DNA of 64,000 nucleotides. Origin: Fen-1273 sp963748405. Lineage in GTDB: Bacteria > Bacteroidota > Ignavibacteria > UBA10030 > UBA6906. A program made the position numbers and the translations under genes. The stretch is taken from the NCBI GenBank assembly GCA_963748405.1, contig CAVVIT010000002.1:186001-250000 (forward strand). Direction: 5' to 3'. The notes under the pieces were generated by a model that made no database searches, was not told the origin of the DNA, and was given only the letters and a program-made list of their open reading frames with translations. Of the stretch, positions 8,973 to 17,349 are shown piece by piece (within the stretch, counting starts at the first letter, position 1; every line of letters begins with the position of its first letter).

Positions 8973-10658
8973 ATGTCTTTCGCCAGGATATTCAGCCGGC
9001 AGGGGACTGCGGCTGCTTTTGCCGTTCCTGTCCTCCTCTTCGTCAGTGCGCCAGGAAGCCCGGCACAGACGGAGCGGCAGGGTTCGTATTTCACGGGGGG
9101 AACGCACCTGTCATCGTCTCTTCCCGTGTTCGACTCCGCCCGCGGCATGCTTCCTGCTCCGATCTACGACGAAGACCCCAAGCTCGTAACAACGTACTGG
9201 AAGGCGTGGGAACTTGCGTTCCGGCATTTTCACCAACCGGCGCCCGGGAGCGGGTTCATTTCCGACTTCATCGACGCCGCGTTCAATGCCAACATTTTCC
9301 TCTGGGATACGGCCTTCATGACGATGTTCTGCAACGTCGCCCACGGACTGATCCCGGGAATATCGTCACTCGACAACTTTTACATCAAGCAGCATGAAAG
9401 CGGAGAGATCTGCCGGGAAATCAACAGAACCACGGGGAGGGATTTCGCAGAGTGGATCAACAGGGAACGGAAGCCCCTTTTCAGCAGATGGGGATTCAAC
9501 GCCGCTCCGGGCCCCGTGACGATTCGCTTCACGGGGGATCACGCTCCCGGACCTCCCCCCGTCCTCACGCTCGACGCGCTTAACAACCCGGTTCTCTCCT
9601 GGGCCGAATTAGAGAGCTTTGCGTTCACGGCCGACACGGCACGACTTCGCGCGGTCCGTGAACCGCTCGTCCGCTACTACAGGGCATTGAGGAAATATCT
9701 GCGGCAGGGGAACGGTCTGTATGTCACCGACTGGGCCAGCATGGATAATTCGCCGCGCAATCCCTTCCTCGCCGGAGGCGGGACGGGGGTCGACATCTCT
9801 TCTCAGATGGTCCTGTTTGCCCGGCATCTCTCTGCGATCGACAGCCTGACAGGCCTCGGTGACCCGCGCGCGTGGACCCGGGAGGCCGACTCACTGGCCG
9901 GCCTGATCAACGGCCGTATGTGGGATCCCGAACGGCGGTTCTATTTCGACTGTTCCCCCGGCGGAGAACGGATACCCGTGAAAACCATCGCGGCGTTCTG
10001 GACCCTCGTCTCCGGCGTCGCAGACAGGGATCAGGCGGCGGCGCTCGAAGCCGAGCTCCGCAACACGACGACGTTTGCCCGGCAACATCCCGTGCCGAGC
10101 TGCGCAGCCGATGAACCCGGTTTCGTTCCATGGGGAGGGTACTGGAGGGGAGGAGTCTGGCCCTCAACGAACATGATGGTCATCCGCGGGCTCCAGTGCT
10201 ACGGCTTGACAGCACTCGCGCGGGAAATCGCGATGAAACATATCCGCGCCGTCGCGGAGGTCTGCGCGATCACGGGGACCATCTGGGAGAATTATGCCCC
10301 TGATTCCGTCTCCCCCGGACGCCATCTGAACGGCGGACCCGTTGTGCCGGACATGGTGGGCTGGGGGGGAGTCGGACCAATTCTTCTTTTCCTGGAGTTC
10401 GCCGTCGGCCTGACGCCGGATGCGCCGGAAAATGTCCTCCGGTGGGATATCCAATCGAATGCCCGTTCAGGCTGCGAGCGATTCAGGTTCAACGGCCACG
10501 TTGTGTCGGTCGTCGCCACGCCGTATCATGAGGGCGGGAAGACGCGTCTCAGCGTGAAGACTGACGGCCCATTCACCCTCATCGTTACATGGAACGGGAG
10601 CACCGTACGCATACCGGTTCCCCGGGGGGAAAAAGACCTGGATCTCCCCCTCCGGTAA
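8973..10658 (+). CDS. Secreted glycoside hydrolase, trehalase/GH63-like (alpha/alpha)6 barrel
   Basis: A 561-residue exported enzyme with an N-terminal signal (hydrophobic stretch followed by SPAQTE). The catalytic part resembles MGH1/GH63/trehalase-type six-hairpin glycosidases: NANIFLWDTAFMTMF at the first helices, YVTDWASMDNSPRN, RMWDPERRFYFD, WGGYWRGGVWPSTNMMV, TGTIWENYAPD and VGWGGVGP. Substrate is unknown; a mannosyl-, glucosyl- or trehalose-like sugar is likely for this clan. A start upstream of 8973 would overlap the kinase gene and is less likely. Its position between a kinase and a regulator suggests that it acts in the same response or is regulated by it. The C-terminal 100 residues are beta-rich. 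Confidence 0.8.
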   Translation: MSFARIFSRQGTAAAFAVPVLLFVSAPGSPAQTERQGSYFTGGTHLSSSLPVFDSARGMLPAPIYDEDPKLVTTYWKAWELAFRHFHQPAPGSGFISDFIDAAFNANIFLWDTAFMTMFCNVAHGLIPGISSLDNFYIKQHESGEICREINRTTGRDFAEWINRERKPLFSRWGFNAAPGPVTIRFTGDHAPGPPPVLTLDALNNPVLSWAELESFAFTADTARLRAVREPLVRYYRALRKYLRQGNGLYVTDWASMDNSPRNPFLAGGGTGVDISSQMVLFARHLSAIDSLTGLGDPRAWTREADSLAGLINGRMWDPERRFYFDCSPGGERIPVKTIAAFWTLVSGVADRDQAAALEAELRNTTTFARQHPVPSCAADEPGFVPWGGYWRGGVWPSTNMMVIRGLQCYGLTALAREIAMKHIRAVAEVCAITGTIWENYAPDSVSPGRHLNGGPVVPDMVGWGGVGPILLFLEFAVGLTPDAPENVLRWDIQSNARSGCERFRFNGHVVSVVATPYHEGGKTRLSVKTDGPFTLIVTWNGSTVRIPVPRGEKDLDLPLR

Positions 10659-10730
10659 GCCCGTTTCGAAACGGGAATGACGACCGGCGCCGGACACTAC
10701 ACCGGACTTACACGATCGGACGTTTGCATC

Positions 10731-11462
10731 ATGCGTGTCATTATCGTCGACGATGAAGACCTGGCCCGCAGCGTTGTGCGGGAGTACCTCGCGAACCGCC
10801 CCGACATCCAGATCGTCGGAGAGTGTTCCAACGGGTTCGACGCCGTGAAAGCCATTACCGATCTGAAGCCCGATCTGGTGTTTCTCGACATCCAGATGCC
10901 GAAGCTCAACGGATTCGAGGTTCTCGACCTGCTGGAGGTCAAACCCAGGGTCATTTTTGTCACCGCCTACGACTCCTACGCCATAAGGGCGTTCGAGGTC
11001 CATGCGGTAGATTATCTGCTCAAGCCGTTCAGCCGGGAGCGTTTCGAAAAGTCGGTTGAGCGCGTGACCGGGGACCCCGCTGCGGCTCCCTCCGATGCCT
11101 TCGACAATCTGATTCGCACGACACGTGCCCTGACATCGCCGATTGAGCGCATCCTCGTCCGAGACGGGAACAGGGTCCACGTCATCCCCGCCGCGATGGT
11201 GGACCATATCGAAGCCCAGGATGACTACGTCACAATTCATTCCGGGGGGAAGAAGTATCTGAAACTCGAACGCCTCTCTGAGCTCGAGGCTGTTCTGGAT
11301 CCGGAGCGGTTTCTCCGGATTCACCGGTCGCACATCGTCAACCTGGAAAGGATCTCCCGGCTGGAGACATACGCGAAAGACAGCCGGATCGTGGTCCTGG
11401 CCGATGGGACGAAACTGCCGGTCAGCCGGTCCGGGTACGAGAAGCTCAGGGGCCTCCTCTGA
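10731..11462 (+). CDS. LytTR-family response regulator
   Basis: A two-domain transcription factor. The receiver domain (residues 1-120) has the acidic pair VDDEDLA and the phospho-acceptor D53 in FLDIQMPKLNG, with the conserved T in VTAYD and K in LLKPF. The LytTR DNA-binding domain (about 135-243) has the signatures RILVRDGNRVHVI, DHIEAQDDYVTIH and FLRIHRSHIVNLERI. I use ATG 10731; a longer in-frame start at 10677 adds only a non-family sequence. It is the expected partner of the LytS-type kinase and lies in the same gene string, 72 bases after the hydrolase. Confidence 0.95.
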   Translation: MRVIIVDDEDLARSVVREYLANRPDIQIVGECSNGFDAVKAITDLKPDLVFLDIQMPKLNGFEVLDLLEVKPRVIFVTAYDSYAIRAFEVHAVDYLLKPFSRERFEKSVERVTGDPAAAPSDAFDNLIRTTRALTSPIERILVRDGNRVHVIPAAMVDHIEAQDDYVTIHSGGKKYLKLERLSELEAVLDPERFLRIHRSHIVNLERISRLETYAKDSRIVVLADGTKLPVSRSGYEKLRGLL

Positions 11463-11529
11463 CGGCCCGCCGGTCCATCCTTGCAAGTCATCTTCCGTCT
11501 CGGTAGATTCAGTCCGGAGGAATACATTT

Positions 11530-11958
11530 GTGTCGACAGCGTCCCAGCGCAAAACCCTTGTCGCCCGCGCAGTTCAGGCGAAAACCCGTGCCTACGCGCC
11601 GTACTCCCGGTTCCGTGTGGGAGCGGCCGTTCTCGCCGACGACGGCACGATCATCGAGGGGTGCAATGTCGAAAACAGTTCGTATTCCCTGACGATCTGC
11701 GCCGAGCGGAACGCGGTGTTCCAGGCCGCGGCAAAAGGGAAAATCCGGCTTCGTGCCATCGCCATCGCCTCGGATGACCCCGAGTTCCTCCCTCCCTGCG
11801 GCGCATGCAGGCAGGTTCTCTCCGAATTCAACCCCGCGATGGAGATCATTCTCACGACGGTGGACGGCAGGACAAAGCTCACTTCTCTGGCAAGGCTCTT
11901 CCCCATGCCGGCCGATCTCAAGAAACTCGCCCGGCCGCGGACGGCGAAGCGGCGATAG
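11530..11958 (+). CDS. cdd: Cytidine deaminase
   Basis: This zinc enzyme hydrolyses cytidine and deoxycytidine to uridine in pyrimidine salvage. It is the short homotetrameric type (142 residues). The zinc and catalytic residues are visible: C57 and E59 in CAERNAVF, and C90/C93 in PPCGACRQVL. The substrate-binding NVENSSY motif is intact. I chose GTG 11530 because GGAGG (11516-11520) sits nine bases before it; an upstream ATG would add a non-family leader. The basic tail (KKLARPRTAKRR) is a little longer than usual. Confidence 0.93.
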   Translation: MSTASQRKTLVARAVQAKTRAYAPYSRFRVGAAVLADDGTIIEGCNVENSSYSLTICAERNAVFQAAAKGKIRLRAIAIASDDPEFLPPCGACRQVLSEFNPAMEIILTTVDGRTKLTSLARLFPMPADLKKLARPRTAKRR

Positions 11959-11976
11959 CGTTCCTGCGGAGCGGAC

Positions 11977-13305
11977 TTGCCCATCACCCCTTCAGGTCGA
12001 ACGGCTTCGCGGTTTCTCCGTCCTGCAGCGCTCACCGCGGTGATATTCTTCAGCGTCTCCGGCGGACCGTACGGCCTGGAACCCGTCGTCAATCTCGTCG
12101 GCGGAAGAAACGCTCTCCTCCTGGTTCTGCTCACGCCCCTGGTCTGGTCCATCCCCGTCATCCTGATGGTTCTGGAGCTCAACAGCATGATGCCCCGGAA
12201 CGGAGGATACTACCACTGGGTGAAACACGGGCTCGGCCCCATGTGGGGGTTCTTCGAAGGCTGGTGGACCTGGCTCTACATGTTTGTCGACCTGGCAATT
12301 TACCCGGTTCTTTTCGCGGAGTACCTGTCGTTCTTTGTCCCCGGAATCCCCGCATTCCAGTACGGTGTCTGCCTCGCGGTCATCTGGTCCTGTGCGGGGC
12401 TCAATGTTCTCGGCATACTTCCCGTGGGGCGTGGCTCCATCGTCGTCGGCACAGCGGTGATGATCCCTTTCGTCCTGCTGTTCATTGCCGCCTTCCGGCA
12501 CGGGGTTTCGCTTCCTCCCCCCGCAGTACAGGCAGGCGGCGACCGGACGTGGATCGGCGGCGCAGGCATGGGCCTCTTCACCGTGATGTGGAATTACCTG
12601 GGCTGGGATAACTCTTCGACCTTTGCCGAAGAAGTTGATCGGCCCGTCCGTTCGTACCTCGTGTCGATCGCCGCATCCTTTGCCCTGATCCTCGTCACGT
12701 ACGCGCTCTCCGTTATCGCCGCTTCGGGATCCGGGCTTGATCCCGCCGTTCTGGAACGCGACGGCTTCCCCTCTCTCGGCCTCCGTCTCGGCGGGCCGTT
12801 CCTGGCCGGCCTCCTCGCGGCGGGAGGGATGGCGAGCTCGCTCGGACTGTTCCTATCGAACCTCCTCTCCGTCTCCCGGCTCCCGAAAGCAATTTCGGAT
12901 GACGGCTACCTGCCGACCGTCCTCAGGAAGATCGACGCACGGCGGGGAACACCTGTCGTTTCGATCCTTGCCTGTTCAGCCGTCGTCAGCGTCATGGTAC
13001 TCTGGCACTTCGAGGACCTCCTTATCATCGATGTTATCCTGTACGGATGCGCTCTGTTTCTTGAATTCTTCGCGCTCATTAATTTCCGGCGGCGGCGGCC
13101 CGGCGCGGACCGGCCGTTCCGGATCCCGCTGTCTCCTGCGGGACTTGTGGCCATGACGTGTCTGCCTGCGGTTTGCTTCGCGGCCGGAATCGCGTCGCTT
13201 GCCGCACACGAAAACATCCATACGTATGCACTCGCGTTCGCCCTCGTCTCGCTTTTCACGGCACCGCTCGTGTGGCTGGCTGTGCGGAAGAAGGGGACGG
13301 ACTGA
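11977..13305 (+). CDS. APC-superfamily amino-acid/polyamine permease
   Basis: An inner-membrane secondary transporter of 442 residues with about 12 hydrophobic segments. The family N-terminal signature is SVSGGPYGLEPVV, followed by ELNSMMPRNGGYYHWV and a long run including TVMWNYLGWDNSSTFAEEVDRPVRSY, the substrate-site loop of helix 6 and the following consensus. SRLPKAISDDGYLP is also conserved. The exact substrate is unknown; polyamine or amino-acid transport is the family default. The start is a TTG at 11977 with GGAG five bases upstream; the first residues are not part of the transporter fold. Confidence 0.85.
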   Translation: MPITPSGRTASRFLRPAALTAVIFFSVSGGPYGLEPVVNLVGGRNALLLVLLTPLVWSIPVILMVLELNSMMPRNGGYYHWVKHGLGPMWGFFEGWWTWLYMFVDLAIYPVLFAEYLSFFVPGIPAFQYGVCLAVIWSCAGLNVLGILPVGRGSIVVGTAVMIPFVLLFIAAFRHGVSLPPPAVQAGGDRTWIGGAGMGLFTVMWNYLGWDNSSTFAEEVDRPVRSYLVSIAASFALILVTYALSVIAASGSGLDPAVLERDGFPSLGLRLGGPFLAGLLAAGGMASSLGLFLSNLLSVSRLPKAISDDGYLPTVLRKIDARRGTPVVSILACSAVVSVMVLWHFEDLLIIDVILYGCALFLEFFALINFRRRRPGADRPFRIPLSPAGLVAMTCLPAVCFAAGIASLAAHENIHTYALAFALVSLFTAPLVWLAVRKKGTD

Positions 13306-13438
13306 CCCGGCCGGGGTGGCACGGCATCCCTTCCTGCTTGCTTTTCCCCCGCCGGAATCCTTTCTTGATCCATGCTCTGCGTGCGGTTAATCCGGGCTGA
13401 GAGACAATCCGCCGTGACAGAGGCGGGAGGAATGTACG

Positions 13439-14500
13439 ATGTTTGCTAGCACCGAATCGCGTCTGGGAAAGTTGCTCGCCGGCCACGTGCGCGAGGGGTC
13501 GCTCTACGAGAAATCCCCCGATCAATGGGTGACGTGTGTTGCCTGCGGCCACAGGTGCAGGATCGCTCCCGGAAGGGAAGGCATCTGCAGGGTACGGTTT
13601 AATGAGGGGGGTATTCTCAAGGTCCCCTTCGGGTACGTCGGCGGCCTGGCGATTGACCCCGTCGAGAAGAAACCCTTCTTCCACGCACTGCCGGGTTCTC
13701 CCGCCCTGAGTTTCGGCATGCTGGGGTGCGACTACCGGTGCGGCTACTGTCAGAACTGGATAACGTCGCAGGCGATCAGAGATCCGGAGGCGGTGGCCCC
13801 GGTCGAGATAACGACCGCCGACAGAATTGTCGGTATAGCCCTCCAGCGTCACATCCCGATCATCACGAGCACATACAACGAACCCCTGATCACGAGCGAG
13901 TGGGCCGTCGAGGTCTTCCGCCTGGCCCGGCCGCACGGCATCCGGTGCTCGTTCGTGTCGAACGGAAACGGGACGGAGGAGGTGCTGGAGTTTCTCAGGC
14001 CGCACATCGACTTCTACAAGGTGGACTTGAAGAGCTTTCGGCAGAAGAACTATCAACAGCTCGGGGGACGACTCGACGTTGTTCTCAGGACTATTGAGTC
14101 GCTGCATGCCATGGGAATATGGGTTGAGATCGTCACGCTTGTCGTTCCGGGGTTCAATGACTCCGACGGCGAACTGACCGATATTGCGCAATTCATCGCG
14201 TCGGTGTCGCATGATATTCCGTGGCATGTCACCGCATTTCACCAGGATTACAGGATGACCGACAACGACGCCACTCCTGTCCGGGCGCTTCTGAGATCCG
14301 CCGGGATCGGGAAGAAGGCGGGGCTGCATTTTGTGTACGCGGGAAACCTCCCGGGGAGAGTCGGGGGGTGGGAGAACACGTATTGCCCGGCGTGCAACGA
14401 GTTACTTGTCGAACGGGCGGGATTCACCGTCCTCCGGAATTCCATCAAGGAGGGGTTCTGCCCGAAGTGTCAGACCGCAATTGCGGGAATCTGGAGCTAG
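13439..14500 (+). CDS. amrS: AmrS-type radical SAM enzyme (AmmeMemoRadiSam)
   Basis: A 353-residue radical-SAM protein. The cluster motif is CDYRCGYC (C97, C101, C104). It is preceded by the family-specific CVACGHRCRIAPGREGICRVR motif and followed by the ITSTYNEPLITSEW, FVSNGNGTEEVL and FYKVDLKSF segments. Metal-binding cysteine pairs close the chain (CPAC, CPKC). The family has been named for co-occurrence with AMMECR1 and MEMO-domain genes, whose product chemistry is not settled. Neither partner gene is present in this window. The Shine-Dalgarno (GGGAGG, 13425-13430) fits the ATG at 13439. A five-codon frame (ATG 13432 to TAG) overlaps the start and looks accidental. Confidence 0.9.
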   Translation: MFASTESRLGKLLAGHVREGSLYEKSPDQWVTCVACGHRCRIAPGREGICRVRFNEGGILKVPFGYVGGLAIDPVEKKPFFHALPGSPALSFGMLGCDYRCGYCQNWITSQAIRDPEAVAPVEITTADRIVGIALQRHIPIITSTYNEPLITSEWAVEVFRLARPHGIRCSFVSNGNGTEEVLEFLRPHIDFYKVDLKSFRQKNYQQLGGRLDVVLRTIESLHAMGIWVEIVTLVVPGFNDSDGELTDIAQFIASVSHDIPWHVTAFHQDYRMTDNDATPVRALLRSAGIGKKAGLHFVYAGNLPGRVGGWENTYCPACNELLVERAGFTVLRNSIKEGFCPKCQTAIAGIWS

Positions 14501-14625
14501 ATGAGGTCCACCCGCGGGGTAATTTTTACATATTCCTCCCCTTTTTTTACCTCTCCGAATCTCTTACCCCCTCAAATCGGCTTGGAATAGGAACTTACGG
14601 TTCTGGCGCATCATTTGTGCCTCAG

Positions 14626-14686
14626 ATACCGGCGTCTGGTGTAGCACGAGCCGGTATTTGCATGGTCTATCGGGGATCTTTTTTTT
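14626..14686 (+). terminator. Candidate intrinsic terminator after amrS
   Basis: ATACCGGC (14626-14633) and GCCGGTAT (14650-14657) form an 8-bp stem. A shorter alternative stem (CCGGTA / TATCGG) ends five bases before a T8 run (14679-14686). The amrS stop is only 125 bases upstream. The spacing to the T tract is not ideal for the longer stem, so this is tentative. A weaker GGGG/CCCC stem with a T7 tract at 14516-14548 lies right after the stop. Confidence 0.4.
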
Positions 14687-14705
14687 GACCGACGGGTCGT
14701 AGTTA

Positions 14706-14737
14706 TTGACATCTTTTCGTGATTATTGATACCTTTG
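14706..14737 (+). promoter_or_regulatory. Candidate promoter for the TPR-TonB gene
   Basis: TTGACA (14706-14711) is followed after 18 bases by TACCTTTG (14730-14737), which matches the TAnnTTTG -7 box known for Bacteroidetes sigma factors. The predicted start lies roughly 100 bases before the ATG at 14844. The 343-base gap (14501-14843) holds this, the candidate terminator and nothing else I can name. Confidence 0.4.
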
Positions 14738-14843
14738 TGGTATACTCCGTTCAGTGAACGGGAAGCGCGAGAATCGAATATTTATCTGCTAGTATTCCAC
14801 ATTCTCGAAGCTGCATCGTAATACAAGCCGGCAGGGGGTTGAT

Positions 14844-16448
14844 ATGAGCTCAGCGACGAACGATCTCTCCATCGAAGACCGCCTGCGGGAAGTGTATGAA
14901 AAGACCGACTCCCGCGAGTACGCAGAGGCGCTCGATGCACTGGAGATGGCCCGCACTGCCGATCCGGGGAATATCTATATCGCGGCGCTCCGGCGCCAGC
15001 TCGACGCACTTCTCTCTCTTTCGCAGGGGGATGAACTCGGCGAAGACCAGCGGCACGAACTGATGGAGCCCATGCCGGGCATCATCGACTGTGCCATCCG
15101 GGACAGTCACCGGCAGCACCGCACGGGCATCACCGACCTTCCCCGTGCACGCCAGAACGAAGTTGCGCCCGACGTACCGGCAACGGGACGGGAGACGGAA
15201 TCCGCACCCGAACGGGTTGCCGATCCGGGAGATGTTCAGAAAGAACTCGAGGCACTGAAGCTGCTGTACTTCCAGAGGGCGAGCAAATTCGTCATGAAGG
15301 GGGAGTACGAGCAGGCGCTGGCAGAAGTGCGGCGCGTGTTCGTTGTGGATCCGGACAATACCATCGCAAGAGAATATGCATCGCGCGTGGAGCACCTGAT
15401 CCAGCACGCACGCCAGCTGGCTTCAGAACCCGCGCCCCCGGCCGACGCGGCCCAGGAACCTCCACACACAATCGAAGTTGAGCCGGAACCTGCCGGTGAA
15501 GAACCCCTGCACGTGCACACCGAGCGATCAACGGCGTGGGACGAGGAGTTCACGGCACCGAAGGCGCCGGCCCCGCTCCCGGAACACCGCCCCGCGCCAC
15601 CGAGCTCGCGCCAGACAATGGCGTACGGTGACAGTCTCGCCGTATCACTTTCCGGCGGAAGGGACGCCGGGGGAGAAGAGCTGGAAGGACCGGGACGAAA
15701 GAAATCGAAATTCTTCGTCATCCTGACCACGGTGATACTTACGCCCCTTCTTGCCGGGGTCGCGGTGGCGATTTTCGCTTCGAAGAGCCCCGCGCCGGCT
15801 TCCAGGGCGGACGTCACCGCCAGGCAGGCCCAGACTTCGAATCCGGCTCCATCGGTCGAAGCGACGATCGGTGCTGCAGGCACCCGTTCCGCGGAGGAGA
15901 CCGGACTCCGGAAAGAGGAACACCGCCAGGTTCCCGCGGAGGTGCCGGTGAAGAGTGTGCCTCCGCCGGTTGTGCAGAAAGCGGAGGCCGAGCCTCCGGC
16001 AGCGAAGACCGTCGTCCCCGTACAGACCCCGCCGGTCGAAATCGCCAAAAACGAACCGGCCAGGGTGACGGCGCCCGCCGCCGAGACCGCTCCTCCGTCC
16101 CTGCCGAAGAGCGTGCCGATCGAACCGCCGAAGAGCGCACCGGTCGAATCGCCGAAGACGCCGGCGTTCGTTGCGGTGGAACGTGATCCGCAGATCGTGA
16201 GGCTTGAAAAGCCGTCGTTCCCGGGCTTCGTGTGGAAAATGGGAGGCGAGGGACAGGTGGTTGTCCGTGTTCTGATCGATGCCAACGGGAAGCCGCTCGA
16301 CTCCCAGATCCTGAAAAGCACGAACCCGGTGTTCGAACAACCTGTCATCGACGCGGTAATGAAGTCGCAGTTCAACCCCGCCCAGATGGGACAGGGGCCG
16401 GTTGCGGCGTGGCTGACGATACCGTTCAAGTTCAAACAGCCGAAATAA
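14844..16448 (+). CDS. TonB-like energy transducer with cytoplasmic TPR-like domain
   Basis: A 534-residue protein with an unusual layout. Residues 1-190 are hydrophilic and helical, with repeat-like stretches (REYAEALDALEMARTADPGN and KGEYEQALAEVRRVFVVDPDN) that match the TPR pattern. A basic cluster (GRKKSKFF) leads into one transmembrane helix at about 289-313. Then comes a long proline/alanine/valine-rich linker (PPKSAPVESPKTP), and a TonB C-terminal domain from about 449 (GGEGQVVVRVLIDANGKP, AWLTIPFKFKQ). TonB domains gate outer-membrane transport using energy from ExbBD. No ExbBD genes are nearby. AGGGGG lies before the ATG. Confidence 0.85.
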   Translation: MSSATNDLSIEDRLREVYEKTDSREYAEALDALEMARTADPGNIYIAALRRQLDALLSLSQGDELGEDQRHELMEPMPGIIDCAIRDSHRQHRTGITDLPRARQNEVAPDVPATGRETESAPERVADPGDVQKELEALKLLYFQRASKFVMKGEYEQALAEVRRVFVVDPDNTIAREYASRVEHLIQHARQLASEPAPPADAAQEPPHTIEVEPEPAGEEPLHVHTERSTAWDEEFTAPKAPAPLPEHRPAPPSSRQTMAYGDSLAVSLSGGRDAGGEELEGPGRKKSKFFVILTTVILTPLLAGVAVAIFASKSPAPASRADVTARQAQTSNPAPSVEATIGAAGTRSAEETGLRKEEHRQVPAEVPVKSVPPPVVQKAEAEPPAAKTVVPVQTPPVEIAKNEPARVTAPAAETAPPSLPKSVPIEPPKSAPVESPKTPAFVAVERDPQIVRLEKPSFPGFVWKMGGEGQVVVRVLIDANGKPLDSQILKSTNPVFEQPVIDAVMKSQFNPAQMGQGPVAAWLTIPFKFKQPK

Positions 16449-16485
16449 GCCGTCCATTCCCGTCCCGATTTCCGTATATTGGGAC

Positions 16486-17319
16486 GTGGGACTGATACCG
16501 AACATCACGCTCGTCATCTCGGTCTACAACAAGCCGGAGGTTGTCCGGCTTGTTCTCACCGCATGTGCCCGCCAGTCGTTTCCTGACTTTGAGATCATCG
16601 TTGCCGACGACGGGTCCGGTCCTGCGATCCGCGACGTCGTCGCCGACGCACGCCTCCGTTCGATTCAGCCGATCATCCATCTCTGGCACGAAGACCGGGG
16701 ATGGCGGAAGAACACGATTCTCAACAATGCGGTCCGTACCGCGCGCGGCGGGCATCTCGTCTTCATCGACGGCGACTGCATTCCGTCGCGGCATTTCCTC
16801 CTCGATCACTGGAATGAGCGCGAAGAACACCGCGTGCTGATGGGACGGAGGGTGGAAACGAGTGAACGCTGGTCGAAGGAACTGACGCCTCTCAGGATTG
16901 CATCGGGCGAATTCGAGAAGGTCGGCTGGCGGGAGATCGCGGACGGCCTGACGGGGAAGTCCCTGCGCGTGGAAGACGGGATCAGGATGACAAGCGGGAT
17001 TCTGCGGCGCGTTCTTCTCCGGTCGGTTCGCGGCATGCTCGGAAGCAATTTTTCGGTCGCGCGGAAGGATCTTGCGGCGATTAACGGGTTTGATGAACTC
17101 TACGACGGGCCCGGATGCGGCGAGGATTCCGACGTCCAGTACCGGCTTTCACTTGCCGGGGTTACGGGAAAGTCGCTGCGGAATCTCGCCATCCAGTATC
17201 ATGTCTGGCATCCGCGGACCCGGGTGTCGGACGCGTGCTGGGATCGCTTCCAGATGGTTCGGCGGAACGGCGAGAGCCGCTGTCTGGTGGGACTGGAACA
17301 GCGAGGAACCGGGAGCTGA
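16486..17319 (+). CDS. Family 2 glycosyltransferase (galactosyltransferase-like)
   Basis: The 277-residue protein has the GT-A fold of family 2: N-terminal TLVISVYNKPEVVRL and VADDGSG, then the nucleotide-sugar/metal-binding FIDGDCIP (D95-D97), and a C-terminal GFDELYDGPGCGEDSDVQYRL, which matches the Glyco_transf_7C motif. The acceptor is unknown; capsule, LPS core or glycoprotein decoration are all possible. The start is GTG at 16486. No other glycosyltransferase is adjacent, so it is not part of a polysaccharide cluster in this window. Confidence 0.85.
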   Translation: MGLIPNITLVISVYNKPEVVRLVLTACARQSFPDFEIIVADDGSGPAIRDVVADARLRSIQPIIHLWHEDRGWRKNTILNNAVRTARGGHLVFIDGDCIPSRHFLLDHWNEREEHRVLMGRRVETSERWSKELTPLRIASGEFEKVGWREIADGLTGKSLRVEDGIRMTSGILRRVLLRSVRGMLGSNFSVARKDLAAINGFDELYDGPGCGEDSDVQYRLSLAGVTGKSLRNLAIQYHVWHPRTRVSDACWDRFQMVRRNGESRCLVGLEQRGTGS

Positions 17320-17349
17320 GCATCCGGATCCGGCCGGCGTAACGCTGCC

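Noticed and set aside
13432..13449. Five-codon leader frame (ATG to TAG) overlapping the amrS start
   Set aside because: The Shine-Dalgarno is only one base from its ATG and well placed for amrS; too short and without attenuator features.
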